NCBI RefSeq assembly: GCF_018390555.1
Contig: NZ_JAHBGB010000006.1
Span: forward strand, 124,001-188,000
Source: Ancylobacter oerskovii
GTDB lineage: Bacteria > Pseudomonadota > Alphaproteobacteria > Rhizobiales > Xanthobacteraceae
Length of the DNA: 64,000 nt
Reading direction: 5' to 3'
Position 1 is the stretch's first letter. The number at the start of each line of letters is the position of its first letter. The notes beneath the pieces are model-generated. The model made no database searches, had not been told where the DNA came from, and saw only the letters and a list, made by a program, of their open reading frames with translations. Positions 36,944-47,305 of this stretch are shown here, piece after piece. The translations under genes were made by a program, and so were the position numbers.

Positions 36944-37746
36944 TGCGCCTCGCCATGCTGCAGACGGCGGGAGACCGGCACGGCAATCCCGCCGCCAATC
37001 TCGACCGCCTCGGCGCGGCGGCGCAGCAGGCGGCGGCCTCCGGTGCCGACCTGCTGCTGGCGCCGGAGATGTTCCTCTCCGGCTACAATATCGGCCGCGC
37101 CGCGCTGCAGGCGCGTGCCGAGGCGCCGGACGGCCCCGCCGCCCGGCATGCCGCCATCCTCGCCCGCCGGCACGGCATCGCGCTCGCCTATGGCTATCCC
37201 GAGCGCGGGCCGGATGGGGCGATCTACAATGCGGCGCGCCTCGTGGACCGTACCGGGCAGGTGCGCCTCACCTATCGCAAGACGCATCTCTACGGCGCGC
37301 TGGACCGCGACATGTTCGCGGCCGGCGACGGGCTCGGAGCGATCGCCGAGATCGCCGGGCTGAAGATGGGCCTGCTGATCTGCTACGACATCGAGTTCCC
37401 GGAGGCGGCGCGGGCGCTGGCGCTCGCCGGCGCCGACCTGATCCTGGTGCCGACCGCCAACATGAAGCCCTTTGTCGGTGTCTCCAATGTGGTGGTGCCG
37501 GCGCGGGCCTTCGAGAACCTCGTCTATGTCGCCTATGCCAACCGCGTCGGCTCGGAGGGCGAGCTCACCTATCTCGGCATGAGCTGCGTCGGCGAGCCCA
37601 ATGGCGGGCATCTGGTGCTGGCCGGCGAGGAGGACGGGTTGATCTATGCCGATCTCGACCCGGCGGCGCTCAAGGCGGCGCGGGCCGCCAACGGCCATCT
37701 CGCCGACCGCCGGCCGGAACTCTATACCGCCCTCGCCTCCCGCTGA
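36943..37746 (+). CDS. Carbon-nitrogen hydrolase (nitrilase superfamily amidase)
   Basis: A 267-residue cytoplasmic amidase with the nitrilase triad Glu42 (LAPEMF), Lys113 (YRKTHLYG) and Cys148 (LLICYDIEFPE). Its ATG overlaps the ureohydrolase stop, so the two are translationally coupled and probably act in sequence, for instance on a guanidino compound and the resulting amide or carbamoyl product. Relatives include omega-amidase, N-carbamoylputrescine amidase and aliphatic amidases; which applies is not clear. Followed by a strong hairpin shared with the convergent transporter. Confidence 0.88.
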   Translation: MRLAMLQTAGDRHGNPAANLDRLGAAAQQAAASGADLLLAPEMFLSGYNIGRAALQARAEAPDGPAARHAAILARRHGIALAYGYPERGPDGAIYNAARLVDRTGQVRLTYRKTHLYGALDRDMFAAGDGLGAIAEIAGLKMGLLICYDIEFPEAARALALAGADLILVPTANMKPFVGVSNVVVPARAFENLVYVAYANRVGSEGELTYLGMSCVGEPNGGHLVLAGEEDGLIYADLDPAALKAARAANGHLADRRPELYTALASR

Positions 37747-37770
37747 CCGGCGGCGCAGGCGCCTACAAAT

Positions 37771-37803
37771 GAAAAGGCGCGCCGTCCGGGGACGGCGCGC
37801 CTT
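37771..37803 (-). terminator. Bidirectional terminator between convergent genes
   Basis: AAGGCGCGCCGTC (37774-37786) pairs perfectly with GACGGCGCGCCTT (37791-37803) around a 4-nt loop. The minus-strand read ends in TTTTC just after the antiporter gene; the plus-strand tail is weaker. Confidence 0.8.
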
Positions 37804-37822
37804 CGTGTTTTGAGGCCGGAGC

Positions 37823-39130
37823 TCAGTGCGCCGGCTGGCTGCTGGCCGCCGGCACCGGGCTCGCCGCCGCCTCGGTGGCGGTCTGGGCGATGAAGCGGGC
37901 GCGCAGCGGCTTTAGCACGAACAGGGCGAGCAGCGCCGCCACGGCGTTGAGGCCGACGGCGACGGCGAACACCGCGTACCAGCCATAGGCGGCGGCGATG
38001 ACGCTGGCGATCGGCACCAGCAGCGCCGCCGTGCCCTTGGCGGTGTAGAGCATGCCGGCATTGGTCGCCGCGAACTTCGAGCCGAAGGTGTCGCCGCAGG
38101 TCGCCGGGAACAGCGAGTAGATCTCGCCGAACACGCCGAAGAAGCAGGCGGTGGCGATGACGAACACCAGCGGGTTCGAGCCGTGGAAGACCAGGATCAG
38201 CAGCATCACCGCGGCGGTGCCGAAGGCGATGAACATGGTGTTCTCACGGCCGATGCGGTCCGACACATAGCCGAACATCGGACGGCCGAAGCCGTCGAAG
38301 ATGCGGTCGAGCGAGATGGCCAGCGTCAGCGCCGCCGCCGAGATGCCCATGATCGAGACCGGCGTGTTGGCCACGCCGAGGTCGTGGGCGATCGGGCCGA
38401 TCTGCGCCGCCGCCATCAGGCCACCCGAGGCCACCATGACGAACATGAGATAGAGCAGCCAGAACACCGGCTTGCCGAGGGTCTGCGAGGGCTGGTAGTC
38501 GACCTTGCTCTGCGGCAGCGACGACAGCTTCTTCGGCGGCGCGATCTTGTTGCGCGGCGGATAGAGGAACTGCGCCAGCACGAGGACGACGATGCCCTGG
38601 CCGATGCCGAAATACAGGAACGCGCTCTCATAGCCCGAGGCGGCGATCATGTTGGCGATCGGCACCACGGTGATGGCGGCGCCGGCGCCGAAGCCGGCCG
38701 CGGTGGCGCCGGCGGCGAGGCCGCGGCGATAGGGGAACCACTTCAGCGCGTTACCGACGCAGGTGCCGTAGATCGAGCCGGCGCCGATGCCGCCGAAGAT
38801 GGCGCCGGCATAGAGCATCGCCAGCGACGAGGCGTAGGCATTGGTGATCCACGACAGGGCGATCATGAAGCCGCCGAAGGTGATCACGATGCGCGGGCCG
38901 TAGCGATCCACGAACCACGCCTCGACCGGCACCAGCCAGGTCTCGGTGAGCACGAAGATGGTGAAGGCGGTCTGGATGGCCGCACGGCCCCACTGGTGCT
39001 TGGCGTCGATGGGATCGACGAACAGCGTCCAGCCATATTGAAGATTGGCGATCATCGCCATGCACAGAACGCCGCAAGCGAGCTGAACCCAGGGCTCCCA
39101 CGGGCGCGTCGCCTTAACTGTGGCCTGCAT
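37823..39130 (-). CDS. Oxalate:formate antiporter-like MFS transporter (OFA family)
   Basis: A 435-residue twelve-helix MFS protein. It carries the OFA features NLQYGWTLFV in helix 1, SLDRIFDGFGRPMFG (Arg276) in helix 8 and LYTAKGTAALLVP (Lys365) in helix 11. These charged residues correspond to Arg272 and Lys355 that bind oxalate in Oxalobacter OxlT. Oxalate uptake in exchange for formate is therefore the best guess, though OFA members carry other monocarboxylates too. ATG 39130 has GAGGAAAG upstream. No oxalate decarboxylation genes are nearby. A 650-bp AT-rich upstream region with repeats follows. Confidence 0.87.
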   Translation of the reverse strand: MQATVKATRPWEPWVQLACGVLCMAMIANLQYGWTLFVDPIDAKHQWGRAAIQTAFTIFVLTETWLVPVEAWFVDRYGPRIVITFGGFMIALSWITNAYASSLAMLYAGAIFGGIGAGSIYGTCVGNALKWFPYRRGLAAGATAAGFGAGAAITVVPIANMIAASGYESAFLYFGIGQGIVVLVLAQFLYPPRNKIAPPKKLSSLPQSKVDYQPSQTLGKPVFWLLYLMFVMVASGGLMAAAQIGPIAHDLGVANTPVSIMGISAAALTLAISLDRIFDGFGRPMFGYVSDRIGRENTMFIAFGTAAVMLLILVFHGSNPLVFVIATACFFGVFGEIYSLFPATCGDTFGSKFAATNAGMLYTAKGTAALLVPIASVIAAAYGWYAVFAVAVGLNAVAALLALFVLKPLRARFIAQTATEAAASPVPAASSQPAH

Positions 39131-39782
39131 GATTTCTTTCCTCGACCTGAATGCTGACATTCACGGCTCTTGTTCCGGCCGCTTGGGGACGAGACGCCCG
39201 CAGGCGCCGCCCGATCACGAAGCTCCACACAGGATCGAGCAGTTCCCCTGAGGCTGCCTGATTCACCGTGACCCAAGGTAAAACATTACGATCGGTCAGG
39301 TCGAAACGGATCCATATGCGTCTTTTCACTACCGTACACAAAATACCACGGTAGGAATACTGACAAAATTAAACTTTTTGATAGGCGAAATGCAAAGTGT
39401 TCACTTGGATGTAGGCGAGCATATCTTGGATTGAGGCGAAACATACTTTGATATCGTGAAGAGGAAACCTAAGTATTATCCTGAGCACTCGGCCATTACG
39501 ACAGGGCGCGCCGGGATATGGCGCCGGATGTGACGCAGGGTTTCGACATGCCGGACGACGGCCGGCGCGCGTCTCGATTGCGGGGATGCGGCGGCGTCAC
39601 CTGCGGCAGGACGACACATCACGCAGAGGCACCGGCTGCCGACGCTGCGGCAAGGCGGTGAGGTAGCGGGTGGAACCCGGAGGCGCCGATCGGCGTTCGT
39701 TCAGGGCTCGCCGCGCGGCGAGCCCCGCATCGATCCCGATGCGCGGACCCGAGTCGGGGCCGCGCCGCCTTGAGGAGACGAG
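39131..39782. other. 652-bp gap upstream of the antiporter
   Basis: The antiporter-proximal part is ordinary leader. From about 39290 to 39480 the DNA is markedly AT-rich for this genome and carries direct repeats (39376-39446). The rest, near 39500-39780, is GC-rich with no gene that I can support. The AT-rich part is a likely promoter and regulatory region for the antiporter. Confidence 0.55.
39376..39446. repeat. Iteron-like direct repeats in the AT-rich region
   Basis: Two adjacent 21-bp units, TTGGATGTAGGCGAGCATATC (39405-39425, given here as 21-bp unit start TTGGAT) and a second beginning TTGGATTGAGGCGAAACATA (39426-39446), share TTGGAT, AGGCGA and CATA in the same spacing. A weaker third copy, TTTGATAGGCGAAATGC, precedes them from 39377. 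Confidence 0.55.
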
Positions 39783-39926
39783 ATGAACCGATCGGTCCTT
39801 TATGCCGTCATCGCCGTGCTGGTGGTCGTGGCGGGCGTGTTCGCCTATCAGGCCTATCAGCGCGACCAGAACACGCTGCAGATCGAGGTCGGGCCCAAGG
39901 GCGTGAAGGTCGATCCGCCGGGCTGA
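39783..39926 (+). CDS. 47-residue single-pass membrane protein
   Basis: A short gene encoding MNRSVLYAVIAVLVVVAGVF, then AYQAYQRDQNTLQIEVG and PKGVKVDPPG. It has one N-terminal membrane helix (residues 5-23) and a short tail likely to be periplasmic. GAGGAGACGAG immediately precedes the ATG, an excellent ribosome site. Small proteins of this plan (helix plus an IEVG-x-x-G-V-K-V-D-P-P tail) seem familiar in Hyphomicrobiales, but I know of no function. Convergent with exoD. Confidence 0.75.
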   Translation: MNRSVLYAVIAVLVVVAGVFAYQAYQRDQNTLQIEVGPKGVKVDPPG

Positions 39927-39956
39927 TCCGGCGACGCGGCGCGACGGCGGCCGGCG

Positions 39957-40559
39957 TCAGATAACCGCCAGCGCGCCCTGATAGAGCATCCAGGTCAGCA
40001 GCCCCATGACGCCGGCGCTGATGGCGGTGGCGACGATGCCGGCGCAGATGAAGGCGCCGTCGCGCTCGACGAGGCCGAGGCCGAGGATGCACACGGCGAT
40101 TCCCGGCGGCAGATTGCCGAAGATCGGGATCGGCAGCAGCAGCAGCAGGCCGAGCAGCAGCACCAGCCCGCCCAGCACCAGACGCGCCGAGCCGTTGGAA
40201 AAATAATGCAGGCGGGGGCGCGAATAGCCCTCGAAGCGTCGCACCCACGGCAGGGCGCCGTTGACGATCTTTTCCAGCAGCGCCCGCGAGAAGGTGCGCC
40301 GGGCGATCCAGCCCGGCAGCCACAGCTCGTCGCGCCCCATCATCATCTGCACGCCGACAAGGCAGAGCAGCAGGCCGCAGATGACCGGAATGCCCGGCGG
40401 CATCGGCAGGCAATTGGGCAGGCCGAGCAGCAGGATCGATAGGCCAAAGGCGCGGTTGCGCAGCGCGTGGACGACCTCGCCGACGCCGATCCGGTCCGCC
40501 GAATGGGCCGTCGCGAGAGCGCTGAGCAACTCCGACGTGCGCGGAGAACGATGATCCAC
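39957..40559 (-). CDS. ExoD-family exopolysaccharide synthesis protein
   Basis: A 200-residue inner-membrane protein of the ExoD family, first defined by a Sinorhizobium locus needed for exopolysaccharide production, alkali tolerance and nodule invasion; its biochemical role is unknown. Family strings include RTSELLSALA, FGLSILLLGLPNCLPMPPGIP and the late LLLLPIPIFGNLPPGIAVCILGLGLVERDG. Four to six membrane segments are expected. The start is uncertain: GTG 40559 gives MDHRSPRTSELL, while a TTG at 40580 would add seven residues. Confidence 0.9.
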   Translation of the reverse strand: MDHRSPRTSELLSALATAHSADRIGVGEVVHALRNRAFGLSILLLGLPNCLPMPPGIPVICGLLLCLVGVQMMMGRDELWLPGWIARRTFSRALLEKIVNGALPWVRRFEGYSRPRLHYFSNGSARLVLGGLVLLLGLLLLLPIPIFGNLPPGIAVCILGLGLVERDGAFICAGIVATAISAGVMGLLTWMLYQGALAVI

Positions 40560-40695
40560 CAGCCCTACCAAATGCCTCAAACACCCCGAGGCGCCCGCGA
40601 GGGCACCCTTGTTTCCGGTGACCTCTTAACACGCGGAAAGCGGCAATGAGAGGGCATTTTGCCGTCGAGCCCGCCGGCGCGGCGGTGCCGCTGGG

Positions 40696-40983
40696 TCAGT
40701 TGAGGCGGAAAATCCCGTCCACGGAGCGCAGCTCCGCAGGCTTGATCAGGCGCGAATGGGCGACGGTGACGGAGTGCACGGGCCCCTCCAGCTCGCGGGC
40801 CCAGAAGTCGAGGAAACGCTTGAGCTCCGGGAAATGCGGGAAGAGATCATAGTGCTGCCAGAGATAGCTCTGCAGCAGCGCGGGATGATCGGGCATGCGG
40901 TAGAGGATGTGGGCGGTGGTCAGGCCGTAGCCGCCCATCTGCTTCACGAAATCCGCCGAGACCGGCGTAGCATCGGATGCCAT
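40696..40983 (-). CDS. Usg family protein
   Basis: A 95-residue protein matching the Usg family of alphaproteobacteria, with YGLTTAHILYRMPDHPALLQ, WQHYDLFPHFPELKRFLDFW and the C-terminal GPVHSVTVAHSRLIKPAELR. The family was named from an upstream-gene position in other genomes; the function is unknown. AAGGAGG lies six bases before ATG 40983. It is divergent from groES. No signal peptide or membrane segment is seen. Confidence 0.88.
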   Translation of the reverse strand: MASDATPVSADFVKQMGGYGLTTAHILYRMPDHPALLQSYLWQHYDLFPHFPELKRFLDFWARELEGPVHSVTVAHSRLIKPAELRSVDGIFRLN

Positions 40984-41299
40984 GCGGAACCTCCTTTCGC
41001 GAACATGCCGGGGCATGATGAGCGTGCCCATAGGGGCCCGGCAAGAGCAAAAATTGGATTTCGCGTTCGATATCAATGCATTGTCAGCATATGCGACAGA
41101 GTGCTGACAGGAGGGGCGCCGCAGGGGCTGGCACTCTCCTTCCGTGACTGCCAGATTTTTGCCCTCGCCCCCTTGCGCGCGTAGCGGCAGCCTCCTAGAT
41201 GGTCGCCGACGATGCCCGGAGCGGGACCCGCATCCGCGGCCCGCCTCCGGCGTCGTTCGGCAAATTCACCGCTCGTTCAAGACTTTCTGGAGAGAACCG
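40984..41299. other. Control region between usg and groES
   Basis: This 316-bp divergent region has no gene. It contains the CIRCE-like operator at 41128-41154 and the groES leader. Confidence 0.75.
41128..41154 (+). promoter_or_regulatory. CIRCE-like operator of groESL
   Basis: CTGGCACTC, a 9-base spacer TCCTTCCGT, then GACTGCCAG: inverted 9-bp arms with one mismatch and exactly the CIRCE spacing. CIRCE is the binding site of the heat-shock repressor HrcA. It lies 146 bp upstream of groES. Confidence 0.8.
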
Positions 41300-43370
<2,071 letters not shown>

Positions 43371-43516
43371 CGAAATCCAAACCGCCCACGCGGTTCGACG
43401 TGCCGAAGCCGGGCAAGCCCGACTTCGGTGGCGGCATGGATTTCCGATCGAGGTCCAGATCGCCTGCCGGCGTTTCGCCGGTGACCGACATGGGCGGGCA
43501 GCGGTACATCATGAAG

Positions 43517-43550
43517 AAGGGGCGCGGCGCGAGCCGTGCCCCTTTCTTCT
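43517..43550 (+). terminator. Terminator after groEL
   Basis: AAGGGGCGCGGC (43517-43528) pairs with GCCGTGCCCCTT (43533-43544) with one G-T wobble, followed by TCTTCTTT. It stands between convergent genes and may also serve the MFS gene. Confidence 0.8.
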
Positions 43551-43571
43551 TTGTGTCCCTGCCGTGACCCG

Positions 43572-45089
43572 TCAGGCGGCCTCGCGCCCGATGCCGGCGG
43601 CTTCGTCGAGGTCGGCGTCGGCGCTGTCGTGCTCATGCGCCCGGTCGAGATTGAGACCCTTGGTCTCGATGCGGAACGTCCAGGTCACCACGGCGCCCAG
43701 CACCGAGGTGACGGCGAGGCCGTAGAGCAGAGCGGTCGTCCCCACCCCGGCGAGCAGGATCGGGAACAGGAAGGCGGTCAGCACCGCTCCCACCTTGCCG
43801 AAGGCCGCCGCGAGACCCGCGCCCTTGCCGCGTATCGCCGTCGGGAACACCTCGCCCGCCAGCAGATAGGTCTGCGCGTTCGGCCCGAGATTGGTCATGA
43901 AGTTGAACAGCATGAAGCCGGCGAAGATGAGAAGGGTGCGCACGGGATCGGCATATTGCGTCGAGAAGGACGCGACGAGCAGCCCGACCGCGCAGCCGAC
44001 GAAGCCGATCACCTGCAGGGGGATGCGTCCGACCCGATCGGCCAGCATCACCGCGGCCACGATGCCGGCGATGAGCAGGAGGTCGATCAGCGCCGCGCCC
44101 TCGGCGGCCAGGATCTGGTTGGCGATGACGTCGGTGACGTCATGCGTCTGCGTCGCGGCATGGCCGAGCGCCGCCGCCAATATGGTGGGCGTGAACAGCC
44201 CGATGCCATAGGTGCCGAGATCCTGAAGGAACCAGGGCACCGAAGCGAGGATGGTGGCGCGCCGGTTGCGGGCGGTGAACAGCGCGGCCCAGCCGCCGGC
44301 GGCATGGCGCCGTCCGGGAGCGTCCTGCCGGGAGAGGCGGATCTCGCGCGGATAGCTCGGCTCGCGCCGCAGCAGCCTGGCCGTCTCGCGCTCGGCCTCC
44401 TCGACGCGTCCATGCGCGAACAGCCAGGGCGCGCTTTCGGTGACGTAGAAGCGCGCCAGCGTCACCAGTGCCGCCGGGATGATGGCGGTGGCGTACATCC
44501 ACCGCCAGGCGGAGATGTCCGGCAGGTTGGCCAGCACGAGATAGCCCACCGCGCTCCCGGCCAGCGCCCCCAGCGCCTGGAAGCCGAAGGCGCCGAGCAC
44601 CAGACGGCCGCGGGCCGAGCTCGGAATGCTTTCCGAGATGATCAGATGCGCGGTGGGATAATCGCAGCCGAGGGCCAGGCCGACGCCGAACAGGAACAGC
44701 ACGAGCCAGGGATAGCTGGGGCTGAGCGCCAGCAGCACCAGGAACACCATGAAGATGACCATCTCGGCCACGAACATGCATTTGCGGCCGAAGGTGTCCG
44801 ACAGGCCGCCGAGCCCCAGCGCGCCGACCAGGATGCCGGCGAGCGAGGCGGCACCCACCACGCCGTGCTGGGCGGCGTTCATGTCGAACTCGATGGCGAT
44901 GAGCGGCATCGCCACCGCGGTCATGAACACCACCAGCCCCTCGAAGAACTTGCCGAAGGCGGCCAGCCACCAGATGCGCCACTGCATGGCGGTCATCGGC
45001 GCATAGCCGACCGGGGTGCCGTCGGCCCAGAGCGGCGATTCGTCGATATAGTCCTGTACCCGTCTGGCCGAACCGCCCGCCTGCTCCAT
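43572..45089 (-). CDS. MFS transporter, sugar/metabolite-porter type
   Basis: A 505-residue twelve-helix MFS permease. An N-terminal cytoplasmic segment leads to helix 1 (WWLAAFGKFFEGLVVF). The loop 2-3 signature is GGLSDTFGRKCMF and the loop 8-9 counterpart ADRVGRIPLQ. GEVFPTAIRGKGAGLAAA is typical of sugar-porter and related families. A 50-residue charged central loop and an acidic tail (DRAHEHDSADADLDEA) are notable. Substrate unknown. It converges on groEL. Confidence 0.88.
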   Translation of the reverse strand: MEQAGGSARRVQDYIDESPLWADGTPVGYAPMTAMQWRIWWLAAFGKFFEGLVVFMTAVAMPLIAIEFDMNAAQHGVVGAASLAGILVGALGLGGLSDTFGRKCMFVAEMVIFMVFLVLLALSPSYPWLVLFLFGVGLALGCDYPTAHLIISESIPSSARGRLVLGAFGFQALGALAGSAVGYLVLANLPDISAWRWMYATAIIPAALVTLARFYVTESAPWLFAHGRVEEAERETARLLRREPSYPREIRLSRQDAPGRRHAAGGWAALFTARNRRATILASVPWFLQDLGTYGIGLFTPTILAAALGHAATQTHDVTDVIANQILAAEGAALIDLLLIAGIVAAVMLADRVGRIPLQVIGFVGCAVGLLVASFSTQYADPVRTLLIFAGFMLFNFMTNLGPNAQTYLLAGEVFPTAIRGKGAGLAAAFGKVGAVLTAFLFPILLAGVGTTALLYGLAVTSVLGAVVTWTFRIETKGLNLDRAHEHDSADADLDEAAGIGREAA

Positions 45090-45185
45090 CCCGCGCCCCC
45101 GAAACCGCCCGTCACGCCATCCGTTAGGCCGGCGAGGTGAACCGGCTGTGACAGGCCGGCAGCATCCGCCCGGCCCTGTCGCCCC

Positions 45186-46343
45186 TCAGTCCAGCGTCTG
45201 CCGGAACCGCCGCACGGCGATGAACATGGCTACCAGCATGATGGCGCCCATCGCCAGGATATCCTGCGCGAGATCGCCGCTGTCGGCACCCTTGAGCATG
45301 ATGCCGCGCACCATGCGCAGATAATGCGTCAGCGGCATCGTCTCGGCGAGCCATTGCGCCCAGAGCGGCATGCCGGCGAAGGGGAACATGAAGCCGGACA
45401 GGAGGATGTTGGGCAGGAAGTACATGAAGGTCATCTGCACCGCCTGCAGCTGGTTCTGCGCCAGCGTCGAGAAGGTGTAGCCGATCGACAGATTGGCGAC
45501 GATGAACAGCACGGTGAGCGCGGTGAGCAGCCAGGCCGAGCCGATCATCGGCACGTCGAACAGGAAGCGCCCCGCGCCGACGATCAGCAGCGCCTGCCCC
45601 GCCCCCACCAGCACATAGGGCGCGATCTTGCCGAGCATCACCTCCACCGGCCGGATCGGCATGGCGAGCAGCGTCTCCATGGTGCCGCGCTCGATCTCGC
45701 GCGTCACCGACAGCGCGGTGAAGATCAGCATGGTCATGGTGAGGATGGTGCCGAGCAGGCCGGGCACGATGTTGAGCTGCGTCACCGCCGCCGGGTTGTA
45801 GCGTGCATGGGTGACGATCTGGAAGGCCGGCGGGGCGCTCTCCAGCCCGGAGCCCTCCGGCCCGCCTTCCACTGCGAAGCGCTCGCGCTTCACCGCGCTG
45901 TCGACCAGGGCATTGAGCGCGGCAATGGCGCTGCCGGAGGCGACGGGATCGGTGGCGTCGGCGGCGACCAGCATGGAGGGGCTCTCGCCGCGCCGCACCG
46001 CCCGCTCGAAGCCGACGGGGATCTCCACGATGAAGGACACCTCCCCCGCCAGCATCTGGTGATCCGCCTCGGCAGCGCTTCCTGGGTGGCTCACCACTTC
46101 GAAATATCGGGTGTTCTCGATGGCGGCGAGAATGGAGCGGGTGAGCGAGGTGTCCTCATAGGCGAGCACGGCGGTCGGCAAATGCCGCGGCGTGGTGTTG
46201 ATGGCGTAGCCGAACAGCACCAATTGCAGCAGCGGGATGGAGATCATGGTGGCGAAGGAGACGCGGTCGCGCAGCAGCTGCAGGAACTCCTTGCGCATCA
46301 TCGCACCGACCCGGCGCAGGAAGCCCCCGACGGCGCCGCTCAT
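45186..46343 (-). CDS. ABC-2 type permease of an efflux system (YbhR/YhhJ-like)
   Basis: A 385-residue inner-membrane permease: an N-terminal helix (MRKEFLQLLRDRVSFATMI start), a large periplasmic domain of about 150 residues and five C-terminal helices. EIERGTMETLLAMPIRPVEVMLGKI is the ABC-2 signature before the C-terminal helices. It works with the ATPase, whose stop overlaps its ATG. Related YbhGFSR systems have two permeases, but only one is encoded here, so it probably acts as a homodimer. Drug or metabolite export is likely. Confidence 0.9.
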   Translation of the reverse strand: MSGAVGGFLRRVGAMMRKEFLQLLRDRVSFATMISIPLLQLVLFGYAINTTPRHLPTAVLAYEDTSLTRSILAAIENTRYFEVVSHPGSAAEADHQMLAGEVSFIVEIPVGFERAVRRGESPSMLVAADATDPVASGSAIAALNALVDSAVKRERFAVEGGPEGSGLESAPPAFQIVTHARYNPAAVTQLNIVPGLLGTILTMTMLIFTALSVTREIERGTMETLLAMPIRPVEVMLGKIAPYVLVGAGQALLIVGAGRFLFDVPMIGSAWLLTALTVLFIVANLSIGYTFSTLAQNQLQAVQMTFMYFLPNILLSGFMFPFAGMPLWAQWLAETMPLTHYLRMVRGIMLKGADSGDLAQDILAMGAIMLVAMFIAVRRFRQTLD

Positions 46344-47305
46344 CGGAAATTGTCCTTGGACCGGTTCATGAGGTCGATGAACACGTCCTCCAGCGTCGGC
46401 TCGTCGCGCCGCCAGACCAGACCGGGCCGATCGCGGAACGGCGCGATGGCGGCCTCCAGCGCCGCGGCGTCATGGCCGCCGACATGCACGCTCGCCCCGA
46501 ACGGCGCTACCATGTCGATGCCGGGCAGCGTGGCGAGCTCGCGCGCCAGCGGCGCCGGGTCGCCGCCCGACACGCTCCAGGTGACGAGGCCGGCGCCGGC
46601 GACCACCTCTTCCACCGTGCCCTGGGCGAGCAGATCGCCATAGGCGATGTAAGCGATCTCGTGGCAGCGCTCGGCCTCGTCCATGTAATGGGTGGAGACC
46701 AGCACGGTGAGCCCGTCGGCGGCGAGCTCGTGGATCTGCGCCCAGAATTCGCGGCGCGCCTTGGGATCGACGCCGGCGGTCGGTTCGTCGAGCAGGAGCA
46801 GCTGCGGCGAGGGCAGGATGCAGGCGCCGAGTGCCAGGCGCTGCTTCCACCCCCCGGACAGCGAGCCGGCGAGCTGCCTGTCGCGGCCGGCGAGGCCGAG
46901 CCGCTCCACCGCCGCCATCGCCGCCTTCACCGGGTCCGGCACGCCATAGACGCGGGCGACGAATTCGAGATTCTCCCGCACCGACAGGTCGGCATAGAGG
47001 CTGAAGCGCTGCGTCATGTAGCCGACATGCCGGCGGATGGCGCGCGCCTGCGTCAGGATATCCAGGCCGAGGCAGGTGCCGCGCCCGGAATCCGGGGTGA
47101 GCAGGCCGCAGAGCATGCGGATGGTGGTGGTCTTGCCGGAGCCGTTGGGGCCGAGGAAGCCGTAGATCTGGCCCTTGCGCACCCGCATGGTGAGATCGCG
47201 CACCACCACCCGGTCGCCGAAGGATTTGGACAGCCCCTCGACCTCGATCGCATAGGGCGTGTCGGGGAGCGATCCTTGGGGGAGCGTCTCGGCCGCCTCG
47301 CTCAC
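46340..47305 (-). CDS. ABC transporter ATP-binding protein (YbhF/CcmA-like)
   Basis: A 321-residue ATPase that powers the neighbouring permease. Walker A is GPNGSGKTTT, the signature loop LSGGWKQRLALG, Walker B LLLLDEPTAGVD and the switch histidine in STHYMDEA. A C-terminal domain of about 80 residues follows, typical of drug-efflux ATPases. The start is GTG 47305 overlapping the hlyD-type stop (GTGA); the longer upstream open frame lies over that gene. It is embedded in the tetR-hlyD-ATPase-permease operon. Confidence 0.95.
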   Translation of the reverse strand: MSEAAETLPQGSLPDTPYAIEVEGLSKSFGDRVVVRDLTMRVRKGQIYGFLGPNGSGKTTTIRMLCGLLTPDSGRGTCLGLDILTQARAIRRHVGYMTQRFSLYADLSVRENLEFVARVYGVPDPVKAAMAAVERLGLAGRDRQLAGSLSGGWKQRLALGACILPSPQLLLLDEPTAGVDPKARREFWAQIHELAADGLTVLVSTHYMDEAERCHEIAYIAYGDLLAQGTVEEVVAGAGLVTWSVSGGDPAPLARELATLPGIDMVAPFGASVHVGGHDAAALEAAIAPFRDRPGLVWRRDEPTLEDVFIDLMNRSKDNFR

